DNA of 35,533 nt from Propionibacteriaceae bacterium (GTDB taxonomy: Bacteria > Actinomycetota > Actinomycetes > Propionibacteriales > Propionibacteriaceae). Numbering within the stretch: position 1 is the first letter of the stretch; every line of letters starts with the position of its first letter. Shown here one piece after another: positions 24,857 to 33,014 of the stretch. A program made the position numbers and the translations under genes. The stretch covers positions 1 through 35,533 of the forward strand of contig JADLEH010000269.1 in NCBI GenBank assembly GCA_020846255.1, written 5' to 3'. The notes beneath the pieces were generated by a model that worked only from the letters and a program-made list of their open reading frames with translations, did no database searches and had not been told where the DNA came from.

Positions 24857-26086
24857 CTAGCCCGTCACCAGGGCCTGGAACTCGCGGTTGAAGGAGGTCT
24901 CCTCCTCCGCCGTCAGCGACCGGAACACCTGGGCCCGGGAGAGGGTCTCGGCGCTGGGGAAGATCAGCTCGTTGTTGGCGATGTCCGGGTCCTGCTTGAC
25001 CAGGACCTCCTTGACGCCGACGACCGGGCTGACGTAGTTGACGTAGGCGGCGACCAGGGCCATCACCGACGGGTCGTAGTAGTAGTTGATCAGCGTCTCC
25101 GCGTTCTTCTTGTGCTGCGCCATCGCCGGGATCACGAGGTTGTCCGAGAACATCGAGAACCCGGGCTCGGGCAGGGTGTAGCCGAGCTCGGGGTTGTCGG
25201 CCCGCAGCTGGACGACGTCGCCGGTCCAGGCGGCGCAGGCGGCCGTGTCGCCGGAGGCCAGGGGCTTGGTGTACTCGTTGCCGGTGAATCCCTTGATCTG
25301 GCCGGCCTCCTTGGCTGCCTGGATCACGGCGATGGCTGCCGTGAAGTCCTCCGCGGTCACCGTGGCGAGGTTCTTGCCCTGCTCGATCAGGACCAGCCCG
25401 ACCGTGTCGCGCAGCTCGGTGAGCAGGGTGACCTTGCCCTTCAACGCCGGGTCGTGCAGCAACTGGTCCATGGTGGTCACCTTGCGGCCACCGGTGGCCT
25501 TGGGGTTGTAGGCGATCCCGACGAAGCCGCTCTGCCACGGCAGCGAGTACTTCCGGCCCGGATCGAACGGCACATCCTTCAACGACGGCTCCAGGTTGCC
25601 GAGGTTGGGGATGTTCACCATGTCCAGGGGCAGGAGGTACCCGAGCCGGGCCAGCCGGGCGACCATCCAGTCGGTGCTCACCCAGACGTCGCGTCCGGTG
25701 TCCTGGCCGGCTTCGAGCAGCGGCCGAACCTTGGCGAAGAACTCGTCGTTGTCGTTGTAGTCCTCGTTGTAGTTGACCTTGATCCCGGTCTGCTTCGTGA
25801 ACGCCTCGACGCTGGGCCGCCCGCCGCCCTCCTCGTCGAGGTCGATGTACTGCGGCCAGTTCGACCAGTTGACCAGCTTCTCCGAATCCGAAAGGTCGGC
25901 TGCCGTACTGGGCGCCTGGCTGGCTGCCGGGGCCGCCGACTGGTTCCGGCCCGGTGAGCCGCAGGCTGCCAGCAGCCCGGTCGCGGCAAGACCGGCCAGG
26001 CCGGTGAGCGCCGTCCGACGAGTGATCGCCGCTCGGGCGAAGGACGTGGTGAGCGGGCTCAGCTCGGGTAGCTGCCGGTCGGACAT
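24857..26086 (-). CDS. potD: polyamine-binding lipoprotein, PotD/PotF type
   Basis: The 409-residue binding protein has an N-terminal export signal with twin arginines (R23-R24 in ITRRTALTG), a hydrophobic core and a lipobox LLAAC (C42), so it is probably a Tat- or Sec-exported lipoprotein on the outer face of the membrane. The mature part starts with LVNWSNWPQYIDLDEE, the typical PotD-like first strand, and contains the W- and D-rich ligand segments STDWMVARL and AAWTGDVVQL. A GAGGAGG site precedes the ATG, 24 bp after the dehydrogenase gene. Ligand choice (putrescine versus spermidine) cannot be read with confidence. Confidence 0.93.
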   Translation of the reverse strand: MSDRQLPELSPLTTSFARAAITRRTALTGLAGLAATGLLAACGSPGRNQSAAPAASQAPSTAADLSDSEKLVNWSNWPQYIDLDEEGGGRPSVEAFTKQTGIKVNYNEDYNDNDEFFAKVRPLLEAGQDTGRDVWVSTDWMVARLARLGYLLPLDMVNIPNLGNLEPSLKDVPFDPGRKYSLPWQSGFVGIAYNPKATGGRKVTTMDQLLHDPALKGKVTLLTELRDTVGLVLIEQGKNLATVTAEDFTAAIAVIQAAKEAGQIKGFTGNEYTKPLASGDTAACAAWTGDVVQLRADNPELGYTLPEPGFSMFSDNLVIPAMAQHKKNAETLINYYYDPSVMALVAAYVNYVSPVVGVKEVLVKQDPDIANNELIFPSAETLSRAQVFRSLTAEEETSFNREFQALVTG

Positions 26087-26110
26087 GCCGCCTCCTCAGG
26101 TTGGTCGGGT

Positions 26111-27556
26111 TCAGGAGTTGATGTTGGCCATGACGTGCTTGACTCGGGTGTAGTCCTCGAAGCCGTACATGGAGAGGTCCTTGCCGTAGCCGCTGCGCTT
26201 GAAGCCGCCGTGCGGCATCTCGGCGACGAGCGGGATGTGGGTGTTGATCCAGACGCAGCCGAAGTCGAGCTCCTTGCTCACCCGCATCGCGCGACCGAAG
26301 TCCCTGGTCCAGACGCTGGAGGCCAGCCCGAAGTCCACGTCGTTGGCCCAGCGGATGGCCTGCTGCTCGTCGCTGAAGGACTGGACGGTGATCACCGGCC
26401 CGAAGATCTCCGACTGGATCGCCTCGTCGTCCTGCCTCAGCCCGGAGACGACCGTCGGGGCGTAGAAGTAGCCATCGCCCAGCGCGGCGAGCCGCCGTCC
26501 GCCGGCTGCGACGCTGGCGTGGTCGGGCAACCGGTCGATGAAGCCGGAGATCCGGCCCAGCTGGGTGGCGTTGTTCACCGGGCCGAACAGGGCCTCTGCG
26601 GAATCCGGCGGGCCGACCACCGTCCTGGCTGCGAATTCGGCCAGGGCAGCGGTGAAGTCGTCGTGGATCCGTTCGTGCACCAGGAGCCGGGTGGCAGCCG
26701 TGCAGTCCTGGCCGGCATTGAAGAAGCCGGCGACCCCGAGGCCTTCGACAGCCGCCTCGATGTCGGCGTCGTCGAACACGATGCAGGGGGCCTTGCCGCC
26801 CAGCTCGAGGTGGACCCGCTTGAGCGAGGCTGCTGCGCTCGCGGCCACCTCCGCGCCGGCCCGGACCGAACCGGTGATCGCTACCAGCGCCGGGGTCCGG
26901 TGCTCGACCAGGAGCCGGCCGGTCTCCCGGTCACCGGTGACAACGTTGAAGGTGCCAGGGGGCAGGAACTCGGCAGCGACCTCCGCGAGCAGGAGCGTGG
27001 TCAGCGGCGTCGTCTCCGCCGGCTTCAGGACGACGGTGTTCCCGGCCGCCAGGGCAGGGGCGATCTTCCAGGCCGCCATCATCAGCGGGTAGTTCCACGG
27101 CGTCACCTGGCCGACCACGCCGATCGGTTCCCTGCGGATCCAGGACGTGTGCCCGGCCAGGTACTCAGCGGAAGCCCGACCCTCGAGGATGCGCGCGGCG
27201 CCGGCGAAGAAGCGCAGCTGGTCGAGCATCGGCGGGAGCTCGTCCGAGGCGGTCAGAGCCAGTGGCTTCCCGGTCTGTTCGGCCTCGAGCGCGATGAACT
27301 CCTCCGCCCTTGCCTCGATCGCGTCGGCGATCCGCAGCAGCGCCAGCTGGCGTTCGCCCGGCGTCGTCCGGCCCCAGGTGGTGCTGAACGCCTGCGCCGC
27401 AGCGGCGTACGCGCGGTCCACGTCCTCGGCACCGGAGACCGGTGCCTGCGCGATCACGCCTGCCGTTGCCGGGTCCACAACGTCGGACACCGCAGCGGTG
27501 GCCGGCTCGGCATAGTCGCCGCCCACGAAGTTCCGCAGGATCCTCACCTCGGCCAT
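26111..27556 (-). CDS. patD: 4-aminobutyraldehyde-type aldehyde dehydrogenase
   Basis: A 481-residue NAD-dependent aldehyde dehydrogenase. Catalytic N155 (PWNYP), E251 (LELGGKAP) and C285 (GQDCTAATR) are all present. The sequence around the active site and the [31 protein letters not shown] ending (the last part given here as the usual [12 protein letters not shown] block) match gamma-aminobutyraldehyde dehydrogenases, which make GABA from 4-aminobutanal. It is the first gene of the minus-strand polyamine operon, with a GGAGG ribosome-binding site, and is divergent from the Lrp-type regulator. Other omega-aminoaldehydes are possible substrates. Confidence 0.88.
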   Translation of the reverse strand: MAEVRILRNFVGGDYAEPATAAVSDVVDPATAGVIAQAPVSGAEDVDRAYAAAAQAFSTTWGRTTPGERQLALLRIADAIEARAEEFIALEAEQTGKPLALTASDELPPMLDQLRFFAGAARILEGRASAEYLAGHTSWIRREPIGVVGQVTPWNYPLMMAAWKIAPALAAGNTVVLKPAETTPLTTLLLAEVAAEFLPPGTFNVVTGDRETGRLLVEHRTPALVAITGSVRAGAEVAASAAASLKRVHLELGGKAPCIVFDDADIEAAVEGLGVAGFFNAGQDCTAATRLLVHERIHDDFTAALAEFAARTVVGPPDSAEALFGPVNNATQLGRISGFIDRLPDHASVAAGGRRLAALGDGYFYAPTVVSGLRQDDEAIQSEIFGPVITVQSFSDEQQAIRWANDVDFGLASSVWTRDFGRAMRVSKELDFGCVWINTHIPLVAEMPHGGFKRSGYGKDLSMYGFEDYTRVKHVMANINS

Positions 27557-27596
27557 CCGTCCCCTCCAGTCTCATCCTCACCCAACTCGTGGAGCG

Positions 27597-27629
27597 AAGA
27601 TATCCGCTGCTACCGATCAAGATAATCCG
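27597..27629. promoter_or_regulatory. paired direct repeats in the polyamine divergent promoter
   Basis: AAGATATCCG (27597-27606) and AAGATAATCCG (27619-27629) are near-identical and begin 22 bp apart, about two helical turns, in an AT-richer island between the dehydrogenase and regulator genes. Same-face repeats are typical of Lrp/AsnC binding regions. The regulator encoded 80 bp away is the natural candidate. Confidence 0.45.
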
Positions 27630-27673
27630 TATTTGTTTCATGCCTGTTACCACGAATACCGCAGCGCACTGGT

Positions 27674-27689
27674 TTGCCAACTGCGGCAA
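27674..27689. promoter_or_regulatory. inverted repeat TTGCC-N6-GGCAA before the regulator gene
   Basis: Perfect 5-bp arms 27674-27678 and 27685-27689 with a 6-nt spacer sit just upstream of the AAGGGAGGA ribosome-binding site of the Lrp-type gene. The size fits a helix-turn-helix dimer site, consistent with autoregulation. The remaining part of the 153-bp spacer holds the direct repeats at 27597-27629; exact -10 boxes are not clear. Confidence 0.4.
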
Positions 27690-27709
27690 TCGTAAGGGAG
27701 GATCAATCC

Positions 27710-28216
27710 ATGGCACAACAGCGCGGGGCCTCCCCTGCCGATCGGACGCCTGCGGCCAACCAGCGTCCGGCTCTCACCGACGCCGTCGGCAAGCGGATCA
27801 TCGAACTGCTCCAGCGCGACGGCCGGCGACCCTTCGTCAGCATCGCGGCCGAGGTGGGCCTCTCCGAGGGTGCGGTTCGGCAGCGCGTCCAGAAGCTGAT
27901 CGACACCGGCGTGATGCAGATCGTCGCCGTCACCGACCCGCTGGTCGTCGGCTTCACCAGGCAGGCGATGATCGGCATCAAGACCCAGGGCGACGTCGGC
28001 CCGGTGGCAGCAGCACTGTGCGAGATCCCGCAGATCGACTACGTGGTCACCACGGCCGGCAGCTTCGACCTCCTGGTCGAGGTGGTCTGCGAGGGCGACG
28101 CGGAGCTCCTCGAAGTGCTGATGACCCAGATCCGGACGATCCCTGGCGTGACGCACACCGAGACCTTCGTCTACCTGAAACTCAACAAGCAGCACTACGA
28201 CTGGGGCACGAGATGA
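27710..28216 (+). CDS. Lrp/AsnC-family regulator of polyamine genes
   Basis: A 168-residue regulator. A disordered start is followed by the winged helix-turn-helix (GKRIIELLQRDGRRPFVSIAAEVGLSEGAVRQRVQKL, about 31-67) and the RAM/AsnC ligand-binding domain (about 85-160, with TTAGSFDLLVEVVC). ATG 27710 is chosen for its strong AAGGGAGGA site; the in-frame TTG at 27674 falls in an inverted repeat. It is divergent from the dehydrogenase-transporter operon and overlaps the SpuC-like aminotransferase by 4 bp (ATGA), so it most likely senses a polyamine or product and controls both directions. Confidence 0.92.
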   Translation: MAQQRGASPADRTPAANQRPALTDAVGKRIIELLQRDGRRPFVSIAAEVGLSEGAVRQRVQKLIDTGVMQIVAVTDPLVVGFTRQAMIGIKTQGDVGPVAAALCEIPQIDYVVTTAGSFDLLVEVVCEGDAELLEVLMTQIRTIPGVTHTETFVYLKLNKQHYDWGTR

Positions 28217-29634
28217 GCATCGACACCTCCACGACGACCACCACCCGCAACGGGACCCCGTTGGCCGAGGCGGCACGCGACCACCTGTGGGGGCACTTCA
28301 CGCGACACTCGGTGTACGAGTCGACCGACACCGGCGGCCTCGGGAACGAAGTGCCGATCATCGTGCGCGGCGAGGGCCACCGGATCTGGGACATCAACGG
28401 CAGGTCGTACTTCGACGGCCTCGCCGGACTGTTCACCGTGCAGGTCGGGCACGGGCGCACCCAGCTGGCTGAGGCCGCGGCAGCCCAGGCCGCCCAGCTG
28501 GCCTACTTCCCGCTGTGGAGCTACGCCCACCCGGCAGCGATCGAGCTGGCCGAACGGCTGGCCGCCTACGCCCCCGGCGACCTGAACCGGGTCTTCTTCA
28601 CCACCGGCGGCGGCGAGGCCGTCGAGTCGGCGTGGAAGCTGGCCAAGCAGTACTACAAGCTCACCGGGCGACCGGGCAAACACAAGGTGATCTCGCGTTC
28701 GGTGGCCTACCACGGCACCCCGCACGGCGCGCTCTCGATCACCGGCATCCCGGGGGCGAAAGCGCCCTTCGAGCCGCTCGTTCCGGGCGCGGTGAAGGTG
28801 CCGCACACCGGCTTCTACCGCGCCCCGGAGCACCTTCGCTCCGACGAGTACGCCTTCGGCCAGTGGGCGGCCAACCGGATCGCGGAGGCGATCGAGTTCG
28901 AGGGCGCTGACACCGTCGCTGCCGTGTTCCTCGAGCCGGTGCAGAACTCCGGTGGCTGTTTCCCGCCGCCGCCGGGGTACTTCGAGCGGGTCCGGGAGAT
29001 CTGCGACTCCTACGACGTCCTGCTGGTGTCGGACGAGACCATCTGCGCCTTCGGCCGGATCGGCTCGATGTTCGCCTGCGACGACTTCGGGTACGTGCCC
29101 GACATCATCACCTGCGCCAAGGGGATGAGCAGTGGCTATGCCCCGATCGGCGCCATGATCGCCTCGGACCGGTTGTTCGAGCCGTTCCGGCACGGCACCA
29201 CCTCCTTCGCGCACGGCTTCACCTTCGGTGGCCACCCGGTGTCGGCCGCGGTGGCGATGGCGAACCTCGACCTGATCGAGGCGGAGGGCCTCAACGAGCG
29301 CGTGGCCACCCTCGCCCCGGCATTCCGGGCCGAGCTGGACGGCCTGCGCGACCTGCCGATCGTCGGCGACGTCCGGGGCGCCGGCTACTTCTACGGCATC
29401 GAGCTGGTCAAGGACACCGAGACCAGGGAGAGCTTCGACGAGGCCGAGTCGGAGCGGCTGCTGCGCGGCTTCCTCTCCAAGGCCCTGTTCGAGGCCGGGC
29501 TGTACTGCCGCGCCGACGACCGGGGCGACCCGGTGATCCAGCTGGCGCCACCGCTCACCATCGGCAAGCCGGAGTTCGCCGAGATCGCCGGCATGCTGCG
29601 CAGCGTCCTCACCGAGGCCTGCGAACTGCTCTAG
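28213..29634 (+). CDS. putrescine-pyruvate-type aminotransferase (SpuC-like)
   Basis: A 473-residue class III PLP enzyme. Visible are GLAGLFTVQVGHGR (69-82), FFTTGGGEAVESAWKLAKQ (128-146, shortened use), SVAYHGTPHG (163-172), D274 in LLVSDETICAFGRIG and the PLP lysine K303 in CAKGMSSGYAPIG. The pattern is that of omega-transaminases acting on putrescine or similar diamines with pyruvate, rather than of GABA transaminases. It would make 4-aminobutanal for the dehydrogenase encoded at 26111-27556. Its ATG overlaps the regulator stop by 4 bp. Cadaverine or beta-alanine as alternative substrates cannot be excluded. Confidence 0.88.
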   Translation: MSIDTSTTTTTRNGTPLAEAARDHLWGHFTRHSVYESTDTGGLGNEVPIIVRGEGHRIWDINGRSYFDGLAGLFTVQVGHGRTQLAEAAAAQAAQLAYFPLWSYAHPAAIELAERLAAYAPGDLNRVFFTTGGGEAVESAWKLAKQYYKLTGRPGKHKVISRSVAYHGTPHGALSITGIPGAKAPFEPLVPGAVKVPHTGFYRAPEHLRSDEYAFGQWAANRIAEAIEFEGADTVAAVFLEPVQNSGGCFPPPPGYFERVREICDSYDVLLVSDETICAFGRIGSMFACDDFGYVPDIITCAKGMSSGYAPIGAMIASDRLFEPFRHGTTSFAHGFTFGGHPVSAAVAMANLDLIEAEGLNERVATLAPAFRAELDGLRDLPIVGDVRGAGYFYGIELVKDTETRESFDEAESERLLRGFLSKALFEAGLYCRADDRGDPVIQLAPPLTIGKPEFAEIAGMLRSVLTEACELL

Positions 29635-29649
29635 CCGAAGCCCTGGGGA

Positions 29650-31248
29650 TCAGGCGAGGGCGATCAGGTCCGCGTAGTCGGGGTTCCACAGGTCCTCGTC
29701 GCCGTCAGGCAGCAGCAGCACCCGGTCGGGTTCGAGGGCGTGCACTGCGCCCTCGTCGTGGGTGACCAGGACCACAGCCCCGGCGTAGTCGCGCAGGGCG
29801 TTCAGCACCTCGCCGCGCGAGGCGGGGTCGAGGTTGTTGGTCGGTTCGTCCAGCAGCAGCACATTGGCGGCCGAGACCACCAGCATCGCCAGCGCCAGCC
29901 GGGTCTTCTCCCCGCCGGACAGCACCCGGGCCGGTTTCTCCACGTCGTCGCCGGTGAACAGGAAGGAGCCGAGAATCTTGCGGACCTCGGTCTCGTTCAG
30001 CTCCGGAGAGGCCGTGACCATGTTCTCGAGCACGGTGCGGGTGACGTCCAGCGTCTCGTGCTCCTGGGCGTAGTAGCCGAGCCGCAGGCCGTGGCCGGGT
30101 AGCACCTTGCCGGTGTCGGAGTCCTCGATGCCGGCCAGGATCCGCAGCAGGGTGGTCTTGCCGGCACCGTTCAGGCCGAGGACGACGACCTTGGAGCCGC
30201 GGTCGATGGCGAGGTCCACGTCGGTGAACACCTCCAGCGAACCGTAGGACTTGCTCAGCTCGGTCGCGGTCAGGGGCGTCTTGCCGCTAGGGGCGGGCTT
30301 CGGCAGGCGGATCTTCGCGACGCGATCGACGGCCCGGTGCTCCTCGAGCCCGGAGAGCAGCCGCTCGGCCCGCTTGGCCATGTTCTGCGCCGCAACGGCC
30401 TTGGTCGCCTTGGCGCGCATCTTGTCTGCCTGCGCCATCAGCGTCTCCGCCTTACGCTCGGCGTTGGCGCGTTCGCGCTTGCGCCGCTTCTCGTCCGTCT
30501 CGCGCTGCAGCAGGTAGCGCTTCCAGTCCATCGAGTAGATGTCGAGCTCGGCCCGGTTCGCGTCCAGGTGGAACACCTTGTTGACGGTCGCCTCCAGCAG
30601 CCCGACATCGTGGGAGATCACCATCAGGCCGCCCGGGTAGGCGGCGAGGAAGCTGCGCAGCCAGACGATCGAGTCGGCGTCCAGGTGGTTGGTCGGCTCG
30701 TCGAGGAGCAGGTTGTCGGCACCGGAGAACAGGATCCGCGCGAGCTCGACCCGCCGCCGCTGGCCCCCGGAAAGGGTGCCGATCGGCTGGTGGAGGACCC
30801 GGTCGGGAAGGCCGAGGTTGGCGGCGATCCGTGCGGCCTCGGACTCGGCTGCATACCCACCGGCGGCAGCGAGTTCAGCCTCTGCCCTGGAGTAGGAGTC
30901 CATCGCCTTCTCCTGCTCGGCGCCCTCGGACTCCGCCATCGAAGCGGTGTGGGCATTGATCCGGCGCAGGATCTGGTCGAGCCCGCGGGCCGAGAGGATC
31001 CGGTCCTTGGAGAGCTGCGTTACGTCTCCGGTGCGCGGGTCCTGCGGCAGGTAGCCGATCTGACCGGAACGGGTGACGGTGCCTGCGGCCGGCAGGGACT
31101 CGCCGGCGAGGATCCGGGTGAGCGTGGTCTTCCCCGCGCCGTTGCGTCCGACCAGGCCGATCTTGTCACCGGCGGCGACCTGGAAGGACGCCGGGGACAG
31201 CAGCAGCCGGGCTCCCGCCCGGACCTCGACTTCCCTTGCCACCAACAT
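29650..31248 (-). CDS. ABC-F family ATPase
   Basis: A 532-residue soluble protein with two ABC domains and no transmembrane segment. Walker A motifs are GRNGAGKTT (about 34-42) and GLNGAGKTT, signatures LSGGQRRRVELARIL and LSGGEKTRLALAML, and Walker B LLLDEPTNHLD and LLLDEPTNNLD. The charged P-site tRNA interaction linker (RDEKRRKRERANAERKAET type, K/R/E-rich) lies between them. ABC-F proteins act on the ribosome: some rescue stalled complexes, others protect against antibiotics. This member looks housekeeping in type. Its ATG is only 25 bp from the divergent kinase gene. Confidence 0.93.
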   Translation of the reverse strand: MLVAREVEVRAGARLLLSPASFQVAAGDKIGLVGRNGAGKTTLTRILAGESLPAAGTVTRSGQIGYLPQDPRTGDVTQLSKDRILSARGLDQILRRINAHTASMAESEGAEQEKAMDSYSRAEAELAAAGGYAAESEAARIAANLGLPDRVLHQPIGTLSGGQRRRVELARILFSGADNLLLDEPTNHLDADSIVWLRSFLAAYPGGLMVISHDVGLLEATVNKVFHLDANRAELDIYSMDWKRYLLQRETDEKRRKRERANAERKAETLMAQADKMRAKATKAVAAQNMAKRAERLLSGLEEHRAVDRVAKIRLPKPAPSGKTPLTATELSKSYGSLEVFTDVDLAIDRGSKVVVLGLNGAGKTTLLRILAGIEDSDTGKVLPGHGLRLGYYAQEHETLDVTRTVLENMVTASPELNETEVRKILGSFLFTGDDVEKPARVLSGGEKTRLALAMLVVSAANVLLLDEPTNNLDPASRGEVLNALRDYAGAVVLVTHDEGAVHALEPDRVLLLPDGDEDLWNPDYADLIALA

Positions 31249-31257
31249 CGCCGTGCA

Positions 31258-31263
31258 AGGCTA
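31258..31263 (-). promoter_or_regulatory. -10 box (TAGCCT) for the ABC-F gene, overlapping the opposite promoter
   Basis: On the minus strand TAGCCT lies 9 nt before the ATG, giving a leader of about 3 nt. Its last two positions on the plus strand (31262-31263) are shared with the -10 box of the divergent kinase gene. Confidence 0.5.
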
Positions 31264-31267
31264 CCCT
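31262..31267 (+). promoter_or_regulatory. leaderless -10 box (TACCCT) for the kinase gene
   Basis: TACCCT, exactly 6 nt, then GTG at 31274, with no ribosome-binding site. It overlaps the -10 box of the ABC-F gene on the other strand by 2 bp. Confidence 0.55.
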
Positions 31268-31273
31268 GTCGCG

Positions 31274-32170
31274 GTGGCCGACATTCCCGCAGCCGAGGTC
31301 CGCATCGACGTCCGGCTCGTCACCCGGCTGGTCGCCGAGCAGTGTCCGCACCTCGCCGACCCCCATGTCGTCGCGTTCGGCCACGGCTGGGACAACGACC
31401 TGTTCGCGCTCGGTCCCGACCTGCTCGTGCGGCTGCCCCGGCGACGCGCGGCGGCAGTGCTGATCGAGCACGAGATCGCTGCGCTCCCCCGGATCGCTCC
31501 CCTGCTGCCCACACCGGTACCGGTGCCGGTGTTCGCCGGCCGGCCGGCCCACGGCTACCCGTGGCGCTGGACGGTTGTACCCCGGCTGCCCGGCCACAGC
31601 GCCGCCGGCGTGCCGGTTTCCGGCCGCAGCGCTGCGGCCGCCGGGCTGGCGGACTTCCTGGTGGCGCTGCATGTGCCGGCAGCGGACGCTCCGGCCAACC
31701 CGTTCCGGGGGGTACCGCTGGCGTCGAAGGCCGAACAGTGGGGTCCACGGATCCGCCGGGTCGCCGGCGAGCAGGCCCTCGCCGACTGGCACCGGGCAGC
31801 CGCCGTCCCCGAGTGGCCGGGGGCCCCGCTCTGGCTGCACGGCGACGTGCACCCGATGAACCTGTTGCTCGGCGCGGACGGGGGGCTGCGCGGCGTGATC
31901 GACTTCGGCGACGTCTGCAGCGGGGACCCGGCCAGCGACCTGGCCGTGGCCTGGCTGATGTTCGACGCCGGGTCCCGGAGCTGCTTCCGGGCGCGGTGCA
32001 GCCTCTCCGGCAAGTACGACGCAGCCGTCTGGGCCCGGGCATGGGCCTGGGCACTTGGCCTTGCGGCCGTCTTCCAGCTCTCCAGCGACGACCTCCCCCA
32101 GCTGGCCGGGATCGCCCGGCACGGCCTTGCCGAGACCCTGGCCGATCCGGAGTTCAGCGCAGCTGGATGA
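31274..32170 (+). CDS. aminoglycoside phosphotransferase-family (APH) kinase
   Basis: A 298-residue kinase-like fold. The Brenner motif LHGDVHPMN (188-196, catalytic D191, N196) and the metal-binding VIDFGDV (208-214, D210) are intact, preceded by an N-lobe with LLVRLPRRR (nucleotide-lysine region is arginine-rich) and HEIAALP. The closest pattern is APH(3'')/macrolide 2'-phosphotransferase-like enzymes, but such proteins in soil actinobacteria also phosphorylate metabolites. Resistance should not be assumed. GTG 31274 was chosen for its leaderless -10. The end overlaps the convergent transglutaminase-like gene by 17 bp. Confidence 0.85.
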   Translation: MADIPAAEVRIDVRLVTRLVAEQCPHLADPHVVAFGHGWDNDLFALGPDLLVRLPRRRAAAVLIEHEIAALPRIAPLLPTPVPVPVFAGRPAHGYPWRWTVVPRLPGHSAAGVPVSGRSAAAAGLADFLVALHVPAADAPANPFRGVPLASKAEQWGPRIRRVAGEQALADWHRAAAVPEWPGAPLWLHGDVHPMNLLLGADGGLRGVIDFGDVCSGDPASDLAVAWLMFDAGSRSCFRARCSLSGKYDAAVWARAWAWALGLAAVFQLSSDDLPQLAGIARHGLAETLADPEFSAAG

Positions 32171-32948
32171 GGCTGGCCTGATCGTCCAGCACGAAGTCGG
32201 AGACGACGGCTGAGACCTCCAGCCCGGTCAGCTCGACATTTGCCCCGAAGCTGGACAGGAACGCGGTGTCGGCGGCGTCGCGTCCCGTTGCGACCCGCAC
32301 GAGGCTCTGCCGCGGCGCCAGCCTAGTGGCGTCCACTGCCCACCACTCGTCCTCCACCAGCGCCTCAGCCACGGCATGGAACTCCATCGGGCTGAGCCCG
32401 GGCGCGTACACCGCTGCCAGCCGGGACGGGACCCCGAGGGCCCGCAGCAGCGCGATCACCAGGTGCGCGAAGTCGCGGCAGACCCCGCGCCGGGCCAGGA
32501 GCGTGTCCAGGGCACTGTCGGTCCCTGCGCTGGACCCCGAGACGTAGGCGATCCTCTGGTTCACCCACTCGGCCACGGCGATCAGCAGGGCCGCGCCACT
32601 GAGCCCGGCGAACTCGGCAGCTGCGGTCGGCCCCAGCGAGTCGGCCTCGCAGTAGCGGCTCTGGCGCAGGTAGCGGAGCCGGTCCACCGGTGTGACCTCT
32701 GCCGGCTCGGCCCGGCCATCGACGGCGGCTGCGTAGTCGAGGACGACGGTCCCCCCGTCCGCGCTGAGCACGTGCAGCCTGGTGCCGTGGTCGTCCAGCA
32801 CTTCTGCCGGCGTCACCCGCTTCCCGTCGACGCTGAGCAGGAGCGACTCCGACGACAGCGGCACCCCGTTCGCTGCGCTGACCGAGAAGACCAGCTCCGC
32901 GGGTCCGGACAGGGACAGTTCCAGGTGGCAGCCGAGGTTTCGAATCAC
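32154..32948 (-). CDS. transglutaminase-like (papain-fold) protein
   Basis: A 264-residue cytoplasmic protein; no signal peptide is seen. An N-terminal beta-rich domain (about 1-95) precedes a transglutaminase-like core with the catalytic triad C157 (RRGVCRDFAH), H191 (MEFHAVAEA) and D206 (WWAVDATRL). Bacterial members of this architecture are proteases, peptide hydrolases or cross-linkers of mostly unknown substrate. The GTG at 32946-32948 is chosen because CAGGAT lies 6 nt upstream and the adjacent sequence reads naturally as a beta strand start. It is divergent from the CtlX-like gene. Confidence 0.88.
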   Translation of the reverse strand: MIRNLGCHLELSLSGPAELVFSVSAANGVPLSSESLLLSVDGKRVTPAEVLDDHGTRLHVLSADGGTVVLDYAAAVDGRAEPAEVTPVDRLRYLRQSRYCEADSLGPTAAAEFAGLSGAALLIAVAEWVNQRIAYVSGSSAGTDSALDTLLARRGVCRDFAHLVIALLRALGVPSRLAAVYAPGLSPMEFHAVAEALVEDEWWAVDATRLAPRQSLVRVATGRDAADTAFLSSFGANVELTGLEVSAVVSDFVLDDQASLIQLR

Positions 32949-32954
32949 GCGCCC

Positions 32955-32960
32955 ATCCTG
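32955..32960 (-). promoter_or_regulatory. candidate leaderless -10 box (CAGGAT) for the transglutaminase-like gene
   Basis: CAGGAT on the minus strand, then exactly 6 nt, then GTG. The first base deviates from TANNNT, but no ribosome-binding site is available as an alternative. Confidence 0.4.
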
Positions 32961-32985
32961 CCCCACCGGGCCGGGTCCAAAACCC

Positions 32986-32991
32986 TAAGCT
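32986..32991 (+). promoter_or_regulatory. -10 box (TAAGCT) for the CtlX-like gene
   Basis: TAAGCT fits TANNNT. The predicted start near 32998 gives a short leader containing the AGGAGA ribosome-binding site at 33005-33010 before GTG 33015. Confidence 0.5.
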
Positions 32992-33014
32992 GACGGCGAG
33001 GATCAGGAGACAGG

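Noticed and set aside
31274..32170. Antibiotic resistance gene call for the APH-type kinase
   Set aside because: The catalytic motifs show a phosphotransferase fold only; nothing in the sequence or neighbourhood identifies an antibiotic substrate.
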